Of a DNA stretch of 64,000 nt, positions 35,622-46,165 are shown in pieces; within the stretch, counting starts at the first letter, position 1, and each line of letters opens with the position of its first letter. The notes under the pieces were generated by a model. It was not told where the DNA came from and searched no databases. It worked only from the letters and a program-made list of their open reading frames with translations. The stretch spans positions 339,691 through 403,690 of the forward strand of contig NW_006920889.1 of the NCBI RefSeq assembly GCF_000417875.1, in the 5' to 3' direction. This DNA comes from Pseudozyma flocculosa PF-1. Its lineage: Eukaryota; Basidiomycota; Ustilaginomycetes; Ustilaginales; Ustilaginaceae. Both the position numbers and the translations under genes were made by a program.

Positions 35622-37392
35622 ATGAACGTCCTCGCCCGCCTCACTAATCTCGTCGCGCTCCTTGTTCTCCTCGTCACGCTCGCCGGCGGCACAGAGGGAC
35701 AGGTCCCTACGTTCCTGCTGGTACGTCTGCCCTCTGCCCGTCGATCCCTCTCCTGTGCTCCTCAATCACACCTCTTCTGACCCTGCCGTTTCCGCGTCCG
35801 CCAAACTGGGTGAGGGCAGAGATGTAACCCGTACACGGGGCCCGATGGCCAAACCCGAAACGGAGCGTTTGGTGAGTCGCTCCCCATTTCCCCTGAGCTC
35901 TACATCGCTTTTCCCTCGCGACCGAAAGGCTGACGATCCGTTCCGTGCCGCGACGTGGTGAGCGACTCAGGACCGTGTAACAATGCATGCTTCGCCGTCA
36001 ACAGGGACGCCCAGCCCGGTCTCTTCACCGCCCTGGCGCAGGGCGTGAGCGATCGCGATGCCGGATGCGCGTCAGTCCTCCCTGCCGTGCCCCGCCATCG
36101 AGACACCGCGAGCCGGTGCTGTCAGGTGGGATGGGTCTGACGTTGCCCTTCCCGTCTCGCCCGTTGCACTGCTTCTGCCTATAGGGCTCGTCCTTGTTCC
36201 AACGGCAGGACCAAGGTGAGATCGGATTGGAACGTACGCCTCTGTCGACCCGAGGCGCCTTAGCAAGAGCTGACCGTTTCGGCACCACCTTCTCCCGCGT
36301 TGTTGTGGGGGGGGGACGACAGTACTCCGCCTATGGCAACAGCTGCGGTGAGTCCTGCATCGTTCCCACGCCGGGTATCCATGGCCCGTCTGGCCGACGC
36401 CGTACCTCTTTTTCCTCGCCTCCCGTCCAGACGAATACCCACTGGCCTCGACGGGTTAGTCGTCCGCCATCGCCATCTTACACGATCGATCGATCAGCGC
36501 AGCTCATCTCCGTTCTCCACCCATAAATCACCTCGATTTCGACGCGATACCAGCACGGGGACCCAAACGCTACCGAACGCTGCGCTGCGTCCCCCTCGTC
36601 GAAAAGCAGAGTGAGCCCAGTCCCTTCCATTAAACAAAAAGGGCCGACCTACGCCTTCCGCCGCCCTTTGCTGACCTGGCCCCGAACGATCCGCGGCGAC
36701 GGTCGGAATCGCAGACCGAAATGGTCAATGGAAGACGTTCCGGTCAGCCAATGACGTCAAGGGTGGCGTCCAGGTCGGGCTCGGCGTCGTTTGGGCGACG
36801 TGAGTGCCCTCCGTCCTCCCCCGTGCCGTTTCCCGCCCTTCGAATGAGCTGCTGACGACTTGACCTGACCTGACCTGGACCTGGACCTGGACCTGGAACT
36901 GACATCGTTGGGCCCTGCGCGCAGCAACAATCCGCCCGCCTTCTGCGCTGATGCCCAAAAATCCAACGACGGTGAGACCGCACGCCATCCTCCCAAACCC
37001 GACAATCAGCACTGACACCACCCGCTTCTTGACGCGACAGGGAGCGAATTAAGTACACGTCGTTGCAGTTCTCGGATGCCCTCTACTTCGAGCCCGCACA
37101 CGCACACGCACACGCACAGAGCAGCGAGATTGTCGACATCGAACCGACCTCGCTCGACAACGACGACGACGAGGGGCGAGGGGCAGGGGCGATGAAGCAC
37201 CTCGTCCTCTCCAACGGCTGGATCGCCTCGGTCCATCGGGATTCGCCCATCCGGGGTGGAGATAGGATGGGCCGTCACTTCTGGATCGACGGCGATGATG
37301 TCCACGACCTCGAGGTCGTGTCGGAGCTGAGCGCCCCGGCGGTCAGAAGCATCTACCTCGCCGCTCAGCAGCGTCGTCAGGAGAACAAGTAG
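35622..37392 (+). CDS. Secreted NucA/NucB-type deoxyribonuclease, many exons, final exon out of frame
   Basis: Predicted secreted nuclease. A signal peptide (MNVLARLTNLVALLVLLVTL) opens exon 35622-35720. Further exons are 35820-35871, 35971-36070, 36185-36215, 36323-36347, 36431-36454, 36503-36610, 36715-36799 and 36925-36971. Together they read CNPYTGPDG, GPCNNACFAVN, YGNSCDEYPLAST, RTLRCVPLVEKQNRNGQWKT and FCADAQKSND. The CDEYPxAST core and the RCVPxxxNxxQG-like block are hallmarks of the NucA/NucB domain in fungal secreted proteins. The donor at 36070 is the least certain. The last exon (37041 on) has strong coding bias in the frame ending at 37392 (ERIKYTSLQFSDALYF, GWIASVHRDSPIRGG). Canonical splicing enters it one base off and stops at 37195, so either a base is missing or the gene is damaged. 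Confidence 0.72.
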
Positions 37393-37581
37393 CGGCAAAA
37401 GCGCAGGCACAGTCCAAGTTCGGGCGCGGAGGCCGCTGACTCCATACGGTCCCAGCACCGCCTCCGCCCTTGGCCTCTCAGCCTGCAGTGTTGCCTCTGA
37501 TGTGCACCAGATATGATGTAATTGCGAGTGACATGTGACAGCAAAGCATGAGGTAGCAGCACAGGGAAGACCGCCGTTGCT

Positions 37582-38025
37582 CTACGAGGTGCCAGGGATG
37601 ATGGTCTCCATCTCCTCGTTGCTCGACTGCGCAAACCTGGCGAGCCGGTCCGAAATGTGGCCGTTCGAGGCGCCGTCGTTGGCCGTGGCCAGGGTACGAC
37701 CGGGGGGATGGGTAAAGTAGCAGTCGGCTGCGGGAAGGAAAACAAAAACAGCGGTCGCGACACGAACAACGATGATGGCCAACAGTCAGTTTCTCTTTCA
37801 GATCCTCGCAGTGTGCCGGCGCAGCGTGAAACTCACCTCGCGTGCAGCCCAGTCCGAAACGGCAGGGTGTCGGCCCTGCGCCACCCGCCGATGCGCGGGC
37901 TCCGATCCTTCGGCCAGGCGGGTGCGAGAAGAAGCAGTCCGGCCGCGTGCAGGCGAGCCCGAACTTGCACTTTTTCGCGCTCCTGTCGCCCTCGCCGAGC
38001 GCCCGGTCCAGTCCCGCCGGCGTTT

Positions 38026-38070
<45 letters not shown>

Positions 38071-39817
38071 CATCGTAAGGCTGGGCGGCAGCCTCGGTGC
38101 CAGCGAGCTCGGTCTGGAGGTCGACAGAGCCCTCGGATGACATTGTCATGTCCATGGCGTTGGTCGCTGCTGCTGAACCTGACGTGGATGGCGGCTGCGA
38201 CGTCAGGGCCCTGAGAGCAGGGCTCGGAACCGTGTTGCCGTTCTCATCGTAGTGGGCGTAGGTGCAAGAGGCGTTGGTGCACGTCATCTGGAACCGACAG
38301 GGCTGCTGGCCATGCACGATGCCGCCAAACGACGACGAGGCGCCAGCGGCTGCGGACGACGGGCCGGGCCTGGTGCCTGGAAGGAGCGACGCCACCGCCG
38401 AAGCCGTCTTGCGGTCAATGAAGGCGATGGCGGGGCTCACGTGGCTGCGCGTGCAGTCGCGGTTGGTGCAGCCGGCGCCGAAGCGGCACGCCTCCTGGCT
38501 CAGCACCAGGGCGTTGGCGTCGCCGTCCTTGCCGGCGTTGGCGGGCGAGGCGTGGCTGTAGGGGCACAACGGGTTGGTGCAACCGAGGTTCCAGCGGCAG
38601 AGCGCCACTTCGCTCGGGGCAGACGGGTAATCCACGGATCGGGCTGCAGCATGACCCTCGGCCGCCTTCGCGTCGGGAAGCTGGTTGTTGGGTATCATTG
38701 GGTCGATGCGAGCAAAGATCGAGGGAGTGCCGGATGCTCCCGCCGCGGGCGTCTGCTGCTGATCTTGCGGCACGAGAGGCTGCTGGGCTGGCAAGCCGGG
38801 AGAGTTGAAGGATTGCCCGGGCACGAACTCGGCCGCTCGAGGGTCAGGGATACCGGCGCGTCCGAAGATGCTGAGCGAGGCGCCGGAGCCTGCCCTCGGG
38901 CCCGTCGGCACGTTGTGGTCGTTGCTGAAGAGATCCGGCCGCTGCCTGGCCGGCTGCGAAACTCCCTGTATCCGCATGCCGGGCCCAGACTGTCCCTGCC
39001 ATTGCAGCGAAGATTGTTGCCGAGCGAGCGACGGGTCGTCCATCGCCAGCGAGGAGCCGTCCCCGCCGGGCCCGCCGCCTCGCTGCTGTCGCTGTCCCCA
39101 CCCTGCGGCCGAACGTGGTCCTCCCTGAGCGCCAGTGGCTTGGGCCATAGCCGAGTTGAAAAGCTCTCTTGGCGGTCGTTGACGCTGTCGGTCGTCTTGC
39201 TGGTGCTGCGAACGCGGCATTTGCTGCCAAAAGGCGCGGCCGTTGGGCCCGCCTCTGGCGCCGCGCTGGTCGTCGTTGTCGCCGGCCCACCCTCGCATAG
39301 CGCGGTCCTGGGATCCGTCTTGCCTCGACCAGCTGTCGCCTTTGGTCCGCCTGTTTCTCGTCTCGGGGCTGATGCTCCGCCTCCGGTCGCGCAGCCGCTG
39401 CTGCTGAGCCGGCGATGCGCTCCTTCCTGCCGACCTGCGCCCCTGATCATCTGCGTCTCCAATCTCCTCGTCCACCGTGGCGAGGGTGGAGGGGCCTGCA
39501 TCCGAGTAGCCTGATTGCTGCTGCTTCTGCTGCTCATACGTGGGAGCGGCTGTGGCGGCGTCGCCGTTGATGAAGCGGTCGGTCTCGGTCCAAATCCAAT
39601 CGGTGAAAGAAGGCTGATACTCGGAGCCGACGAGGTCGTTGAGCTCTGCGGTAATCTGTTCCTTTGTCTTTTGGTTTGCAAGCATGACGACGATGTACTC
39701 GGCCATGACGGGGTCGTCCGAGGACGAGTAGCCGTGCTGGGCGAGCGCATCCTGGATCGAGGCCTGGAGCGCCTTTGCCGGCTCCGACTGGATGTCGATG
39801 CGGAACGGCGACGCCAT
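37582..39817 (-). CDS. NAB2: Nuclear poly(A)-RNA-binding protein NAB2
   Basis: Zinc-finger protein that binds poly(A) tails, limits tail length and supports mRNA export. Exons are 37837-39817 and 37582-37727 (708 residues, start at 39815-39817). The N-terminal ~90 residues (ALQASIQDALAQHGYSSSDD, VAEYI-like, FTDWIWTETDRFI) fit the PWI-like Nab2 domain. After an Arg/Gln/Gly-rich middle come five CCCH fingers of the Nab2 spacing C-x5-C-x4-C-x3-H: CRWNLGCTNPLCPYSH, CRFGAGCTNRDCTRSH, CRFQMTCTNASCTYAH, CKFGLACTRPDCFFSH and CRFGLGCTRADCYFTH. The last finger is split by the intron. Yeast Nab2 has seven fingers and human ZC3H14 has five. A poly-Thr run lies between fingers three and four. It is divergent from LSM4. 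Confidence 0.93.
38023..38068. repeat. CGT trinucleotide repeat encoding poly-Thr in NAB2
   Basis: About 14 nearly perfect CGT units (ACG on the coding strand) encode a homopolymeric Thr run between zinc fingers three and four. The unbroken codon use suggests slippage. Confidence 0.8.
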
Positions 39818-40312
39818 GCTGGGCGAGGAAGCGCAGGGCAAAGATGTGGACGCGCACGGGTGCGGCGATGCGATTGACGGTCGAGGCGAATGGTGGGGAT
39901 GGGATGTGCAGCGATGGAGGAGATAAGCTTGGAGAGAGGGGGGAAGCGGAAGGAAGGAGGTGCGAGCAGCGAAGGCGAAGGAAACCGCGGCAGGTCGTGG
40001 TGCGCAAAGTGGAGCTGGACTCAGCCGCCTTCCCTGGCCCAATCGGGGCCATCTTGCATCGGGGGGTCCAAAGACAAGGCGAGCGCGGCGAGATGCGAGA
40101 TCCGATCACGCAGCGCCGTCCAGCAGCTAACCTCGGACCATCTCGAACGCTCCTCTGTCCCTCCACCAACTCACCATCACCGTCGCAGTCTTCATCATCC
40201 TCATACGCGATACAAGGCATCAGAGACGACCACGAACAGCAGCACACGCCCCACACGACCGCAGTACATCGGCCGCTCTTCCCGGCCCAGCCAGTAGTCA
40301 GAGGGCAACATC
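39818..40312. other. Divergent upstream region of NAB2 and LSM4
   Basis: 495 bp between two start codons of RNA-processing genes on opposite strands. No gene is seen; both promoters must lie here. Confidence 0.6.
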
Positions 40313-41092
40313 ATGGTGAGTCGACTCGGCAACCCTGCCGCGCCGCCTCTGCTCCTCTAGCTCTCTGCTCACCTCACCCTCTCTTGAACCCCCGCGTTCA
40401 TCCAATTGCACCCACAGCTCCCACTCACGCTGCTCAATGCGGCGCAGAACAAGCCGATGCTCGTCGAGCTCAAGAACGGCTCCACCTTCAACGGCCACCT
40501 CATCGCCTGCGACAACTTTATGAACCTCACCCTGCGCCAAGTCTACGAGACCAGTGCAGTGCGTGTCCCGTCCCCGTCCCACTGCAAAGCCCTCGCTTGT
40601 CCTACGTGACATGGTGGCAGACACATCTGACCCCGCCCGCCGCTCCTGTTCCCACCCCTCATCCTCAACCCTCGCCTTACCTCGATCGCAGAGCGGAGAA
40701 CAGTTCTGGAAGCAACCGGAATGCTACATCCGCGGATCCACCGTGAGCCCTACAGACACCTTCCTCATGTCGCGCTCCTCTTTGAACTCTCAGCTCACCC
40801 CTCCGTTCCGCTCGCCGTTTCTCCCTCACCGATGCAGATCAAGTACTGCCGCGTCGCCGATTCCGTCATCGACAGCGTCAAGGAGACCGAAGAGGCGGCT
40901 AGGAAACAGCGCCAGTCCGGCGGAGGCGGCATGTCGGGAGGCGTCAACCTCGGCATGCGGAACCAGAACCACGGCGGCAGCGGCGGGGGAGGAGGAGGGC
41001 GGGGCGGATACAACAACCACGCGAGGGGCGGCGGCGCACCCGGAGGCGGCGCGAGAGGCGGTCGGGGCAGGGGGAGGGGGAGGGGGCAGTAG
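40313..41092 (+). CDS. LSM4: U6 snRNA-associated Sm-like protein LSM4
   Basis: Subunit of the Lsm2-8 ring on U6 snRNA and of the cytoplasmic Lsm1-7 decapping ring. Exons are 40313-40315, 40418-40558, 40692-40742 and 40838-41092 (149 residues). The first coding exon is the ATG alone. Sm1 is [20 protein letters not shown] with [17 protein letters not shown], and Sm2 is [19 protein letters not shown]. The C-terminal tail is an RGG/Gly-rich stretch ending RGRGRGRGQ, typical of LSM4 and relevant to P-body assembly. Confidence 0.96.
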
Positions 41093-41260
41093 TAGGTGGA
41101 GCGCCGCGACATGGCTCCTCAACGATCACACGTCGCACACCATCTCTCTCACTCAACCCACATCAGCATTTCGATCAGGGACGTTTCGTCGATCAAGTGG
41201 GACGCCGTTGCGTCGAACCGTGCATTCATCGCGAGCAACCCGCGCTGGCCACCCCGCCCC

Positions 41261-44218
41261 TCACTCGACCTTGCCGCTGTTCCTGATGATATCAGGCCCA
41301 ACATCGCGGTCGTGGGTCCAGAAACCATCGTCGTCGGCCTGACTAGCCAGTCCGCCCTGGAGCGCAGCGCCTCCCTCGGCAGCGGCAGCAGACGACGAGC
41401 GCTGCTGCTCGTCGGCGCGGGCCCTGACCGACTCGACGCGGATCCTCCATTCGCGGCGGCGGACCACCATCTCCTCGTGGCTGTCCCTCCACACGAAGCG
41501 CTCGAGGACGTGTCGGACGCCCTGGCGCACCAGGCCGTAGGCGTGTTCCGAGGTGAGGGCGACGAGGATGGCGGCCACGATGGCTCCCGCCGGTCCGGAC
41601 GCGGGGATGTGCGAGGGGAGCAGACGCGAAAACGAGAAGCGCGACTGCGGGTCATCGCCCATCAGGGTGGCGTTGAAGCCGCCGCCGCCGCCGCCGCCGC
41701 CGCTCGAGGGCGATGAGAGGTGCGGGTGGATGTGCGACCGCATCGTCGTCGCGTAGCGCGAGTGGCCGTTGGAGCCGGCGTCGGTGCTCTGCTGGAAGAG
41801 GTAGACGAGCGCAGAGTTGGAGAGCGCAGAGAGCCACGCGATAAAGCCCTGTGTCGTTGCGTTGGCGCATGTCGCGCACACCCGCATAAGGAGCGTTAAT
41901 CGTACCGGACGTCAGCGACTCTCAGCCCCAGGCACATTCTCGTTCTCTTCCTGTTGGACAAAGCGGTCAAGGCTCAGCCACTCACGAGGACCTCCAGCCA
42001 CGGACCGACGCTCTCGGCCCGGACGGGGATGGGGCGGCGTTGGTTGAGGCAGATCTTGGCGGCATCGGCGCGGAGCTCAAAGAAGTTGTTGACGAAGCCC
42101 ATCACCGGCGAGAGCGGCCAGATGACCGACCAGAGTGTGATGTATCCGAACTGCCACGGGCGGATGGAGGGGCGATCAGACAGGGGAATCAGGAAAAGGT
42201 CGAGGGGCAGGTCCACTACTAGGTCGACCAGGTGGCACACCAGCCGCGCTCGCACTCACCTGTGTCGCCATCTCTGCATAGTCGCCAAACAGGTCGTAGG
42301 GCGGCAGCTCGAGCTCCTTTTGCACCCTACGAACAAACTTGGCCTCGGGGTCGCTGGCCCCGGGAGACGAAGACGAAGAGGCGCTCTTCTCGCCGCCGGC
42401 GCCTTCGGCACGGCGGGCGTCGCGCTCCCTCTTCCACTCCTGCGCCTTGCGCATTAGCAGCGGCAGCACGAGCTCGGTGAAGGCGCCGATGGCCTGGCTC
42501 GTCACGCTGACAGCAAACAACTGCGTGTGCATGCGGTCCGGGTTGACGTGGAAGTCGATGCCACCCTTAGGCAGCTTGCCCTCGCGCACCGCCATCTCGA
42601 TCGAGTCGCGGAAAAAGCCGCGCTCGACGACCTCGTGCATGATGGCCTCGCCAAAGGGGATGTAGACGAACGCCGACAGGAAGAGGGCGCCGTAGGCCAC
42701 CATGCCCTGCAGCGCGAACCGCTTGAGCGTGAGGCTGTAGTCGTGCGATCGCGAGCTGTAGTGGTTCTCCCAGCCGGTCAGCGAGGCGGCCGTGGCCTGC
42801 CAGGCCGCCATGATCTGCGGCACCGCCACCACGAAGAGGGCAGTGGGGATAAAGGGCACGGCCTGCTTGAGCGGGCCGTGGTAGAGGTGGCCGACGAAGA
42901 TCTCGACGACAAACATGAGCGTCATGGTGGCTGCCAGCAGCGAGGCAAAGACGAGCATGACGGGCAGCGTGGCGACGACGCGCAGCTCGCGGCGCCACCA
43001 CTCAAAGACTTCTTCCTGCTCGCCCGTGGCCGGATCGACGCGCTTGGTGCGGGGCTGGAAGTCGTCGCGGCGGCGCTCGACGCGGTCGACGCCGACGGTG
43101 CCCCATCGCACCGACAGCTTGCGCTCCTTCATGCGCCACATCTCGACGGTCAGGCAGGCCCAAGCCACCAGCCCAAACGAGTAGAGCGGCGAATAGGGGC
43201 GGCCAAACGCCCAGAAGGCGGTGCCCCACAGGGCGAGCGGCGCCAGCGCCTGGAAGTAGAAGTTGAGGAAGCCAAAGTAGAGGCCGACGTCTTCGCCAAA
43301 GTGCTCGCGCACCGAGTCGAGGTCCTCTAGGCCGATGCCGGACAGCACGGCGGTGGGCGCGGTGTGCGACCAGCGCTGGACCCAGGCGGAGTTGTAGATG
43401 GGGTCGTGGATGGCTGACATGTCGACCAGGCGCGGAAAGTCGGGCAGGCCGACGCGAAGGCCGGCCCCCGAGGGCACCTGCGAGTCGCCGTCGCTGCCCG
43501 CAGCGTCGCTGATCGCCTTGCTGCCGAGCGTGGGGAGCGTCAGCAGCGAGTGGACGAAGCGCACGCGCGAGGCGGGCGTGACGGCGAGCGGTGGCCGCTG
43601 CTGCAGACCGGACGAGGCCGAGGAAGCGCCCGCAGCCAGGCTCGAGGAGCGCTGGGGCGGCGGCTCGACGGACAGGACGCCGTGGAGGTAGTCCGTGAGG
43701 GACTCCTGGCGGGCGAGGCTGTTGAGCAGGGCGGGGTCTGCCTTGACAAAGAGGAGGACCTGGCCGCTGCCCTTTGCACCTTCGCGCGAGGTGAGCTTGA
43801 GTCCGGTGTGGCGGATGCGTGCGACGAGGCGGTCGTACTCGTCTGTGACCTCTGCGCGCTCGGTGGCCTGCACCTTGGTCTTTGAGCGGATGTGCTTCTT
43901 TGCGATGGCCTGGAAGACGAGAACGTAGTCGGCCAGCTGCGAGTCAGCTCGCGAGTGGGGCACGGGCTGCTGCGGCGGCGGCGGCGACGCCCGCTGGTGT
44001 GAGGTGGCAGCCTGGGCTTGGGGCGACAGGCCGGACTTGACGGAAGCGGTGGCGGCGCTGGCGGTCTCGGTGAGCGAGGTCGCAGCCCCCGAGATGGCAG
44101 GGACGAGCCGGTCGGACAGGACACCCGTGGTCGACGAGGACGACGTGCCGTCCTTGGGAGGAGGCGGCGGAGGAGCACCGGCCGGGGCCGCAGCCGTGGT
44201 TTCCCGGTGGCCGTTCAT
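41261..44218 (-). CDS. IST2: Anoctamin/TMEM16-family protein, Ist2-like
   Basis: Polytopic membrane protein of the TMEM16 family; fungal members such as Ist2 tether ER to plasma membrane and may scramble lipids. Exons are 42260-44218, 41986-42150 and 41261-41848 (903 residues), all phase 0. The N-terminal ~230 residues are cytosolic with low complexity. Hydrophobic segments start near VGLYFGFLNFYFQALAPLAL, a usual anoctamin helix-1 sequence, and are followed by LPVMLVFASLLAATMTLMFV and FALQGMVAYGALFLSAFVYI. The region FGYITLWSVIWPLSPVMGFV with NNFFELRADAAKIC is the strongest family signature. The C-terminal tail is short, with no long basic PI(4,5)P2-binding extension like yeast Ist2, so ER-PM tethering is less sure than family membership. 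Confidence 0.88.
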
Positions 44219-44766
44219 GGTGTGACGCCGGCGACAGGAGAAAGTGAGAGGGTTTCGGCGGGGTCGTGGATGTTTCGAGCCGTCGTGGTGGTGGACAGAA
44301 GGAGAGACAAGGCGGGAGTTACGTGCAAGCGCCCTTGTCTCTGGCTCGAGGCAGGAGCCAGTCAGCTGGGGAAAGACCCGCGAGCAGCGAGCCAACGACC
44401 TCATCAGGCGCACAGACGCAGGCGGGGCAGCCAAGGGGAGGCACGTCAGCCACGAGCCCGGCCGCCATGCAGATGACATCAGAAAGACGCACCCTTGCCG
44501 TGCCCTCTCGACGGCGCCCGCACAGGCCAGGCCAGGCCAGGCCAGGCCAGGCCAGGCCAAGCATGCACGCTGCGCCCGCTTTTCCTCGACGGCCGCGCCA
44601 TCGTCGTTGCTCGCCCCCCTTTTCCTCACTTCGCAAAGCCAAGCCGCCATCGACAACGGCGCCGCTTCCCACAAACACGGCGCTGATCGTAAAGCGTCAA
44701 TGCCACGACGAGGGCAACGTGGAAGCTAGGAGGATACAGTAAGCAAAGAAGCAAGTCGCCGCCGCC
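44219..44766. other. Intergenic, carrier 3' end to anoctamin start
   Basis: About 550 bp upstream of the anoctamin gene and downstream of the carrier gene, both on the minus strand. It holds the GGCCA repeat listed separately and no supported gene. Confidence 0.5.
44525..44559. repeat. Pentanucleotide repeat GGCCA, seven copies
   Basis: Seven perfect tandem copies of GGCCA, upstream of the anoctamin gene. Confidence 0.9.
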
Positions 44767-46165
44767 TCATGCCGCCGAAGCACCAGCGACGGCCGACGAG
44801 CGCCGGCGAAGCGCGAGAAAGGCAAGCACAAAGAGCGTCTCGATCCGCTGCTTGACCGTCTGCAGCGGCCAAGCCACCGACGACCGGAAGTAAGGAAGAT
44901 GAGATTGAACAAGGGTCAGCGAGGTCCTGAGTCCTTGATCGGGCCGGCTGGCTGGCTCGCCCGTCCACTGCCACCGTACTCACCATTGTCGTGCCGTGGC
45001 TGACGAGCCCCTTGAGCAGCTGCGTGTCGAGACCCGAGTAGAACGCCTTGAGCCCGCCGCGCTTGAACGTCTTGCGCACCACGTCAATCAGGCTCGTGTA
45101 CATCCGCCGGCCCGTCGGGCTCCTCCACTGCAGCCGCGTCTTGCACAGGATCAGCGGAAAGACGATCATGGTCGCCACGCTGTTTCCCAGCGCCGACGTG
45201 ACAAACACCTCGACCGACGTCGGCTTGGCCCGCCGCGCCTTTGGGATCAGCAGGCTGGAAAAGGCGTTGGTGCTGTAGAAGGTGAGCGCCGGAGAGATGC
45301 TCAGCAGCGCCGCCGTCTCAAAGCCCGACCACAGGCCTAGGAAGCCCTTTTCGGCCACAATCTGGCGCAGCGTGTCGACAATGGTCGTCTCGTCGCCGTA
45401 GCTCGACTCGTCGTCCGACTCGCTGTCGCTGCCCGGCTGCTGCTGCTGCCGCTGCTTCTTCTTTTCGGCATCGGCCTCGGCCTGCTTTTTGGAGGGCGTG
45501 GCCGCCGTCTGCTTGCGGACGGTGACGTTGGAGAGCGGCGTGGTAAAGAAGCGCGATGCGATGCCCGCCATGGCTCCTACCGCCAGGTCCTCGGCGGCGG
45601 TGATGACAATCGAGGGCGCCTTGCCCTTGCCCTTGCCCGCAGCGCGTGGCATCCGCGCCGACTTGTGCGACTTGAGCCGCTCGATGAGGAAGGAGCGGAA
45701 GTAGAAGAAGAGGAAGCTGATCGAGGGGCGGGCCGGAATGAAGAGCGAAGGACGATAGAGTCAGAGGCCTTGCCTGGGTCGGCATGGCTACTAGCTGGGC
45801 CTCGACTCACTTGGACAGCGTGCTCGAGAGGGTGTCCGACCCGAGTCCCTGGTAGAGGCCTGCGATGCCGTTCTTGTCGACGATTTCCCGGAGTGAGGCG
45901 AGGACGGAAAATTTGAGGCTCTTGCCCTCGCGTGCTCGGGACTGCGTCTGGCGCCTGGTCGAGAGGAGGTCGAGCGGGTAGACGAGCGTGTTGCTGGCAA
46001 TGGAGCCCAGCGCGCCGGCAGTCGCCTGGGCGAAGGGGGGCTGCAGTTGCCAGGGGCGAGGAGAGGTTAGGATACAAGCAGTAGGATCGTCAGTCGACTG
46101 TCAGAAGCGCTGGCAAGCGGAGAGAGGGCCGCTGCTGCTGCACTCACGAGCTCGCTCTGGGCCAT
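44767..46165 (-). CDS. ANT1: Peroxisomal adenine-nucleotide carrier (mitochondrial-carrier family)
   Basis: Six-helix carrier expected to exchange cytosolic ATP for peroxisomal AMP, needed for fatty-acid activation. Exons on the minus strand are 46148-46165, 45811-46040, 44984-45716 and 44767-44859 (357 residues). Carrier repeats are visible: YPLDLLSTRRQTQ in repeat one, TTPLSNVTVRKQ in repeat two and FPLILCKTRLQW in repeat three, with GLYQGLGSDTLSS, GLWSGFETAALLS and AFYSGLDTQLLKGLVSHGTT as the matrix-loop/even-helix parts. The degenerate second and third signatures and the long charged loop (KKQAEADAEKKKQRQQQQ) fit peroxisomal Ant1/PMP34 rather than mitochondrial ADP/ATP carriers. The tail TVKQRIETLFVLAFL after the last intron also fits. 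Confidence 0.8.

Noticed and set aside
35914..35959. Additional nuclease exon starting after GACCGAAAG
   Set aside because: In the required phase it gives an immediate stop. Skipping it joins GAF to GPCNNACFAVN in frame.
36071..36120. Exon of the nuclease gene extended past the donor at 36070
   Set aside because: Continuing to later donors is possible (for example GTGCTG at about 36113), but GTCAGT at 36071 fits the donor consensus better and yields the same required phase. I kept it with reduced certainty.
37478..37581. Read-through C-terminus of NAB2 without the intron
   Set aside because: It loses the second half of the fifth zinc finger; splicing 37837 to 37727 restores the full CCCH motif and a natural stop at 37582.
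38252..39514. 420-residue plus-strand open frame opposite NAB2
   Set aside because: Shadow of the NAB2 exon, which has five correctly spaced zinc fingers on the other strand.
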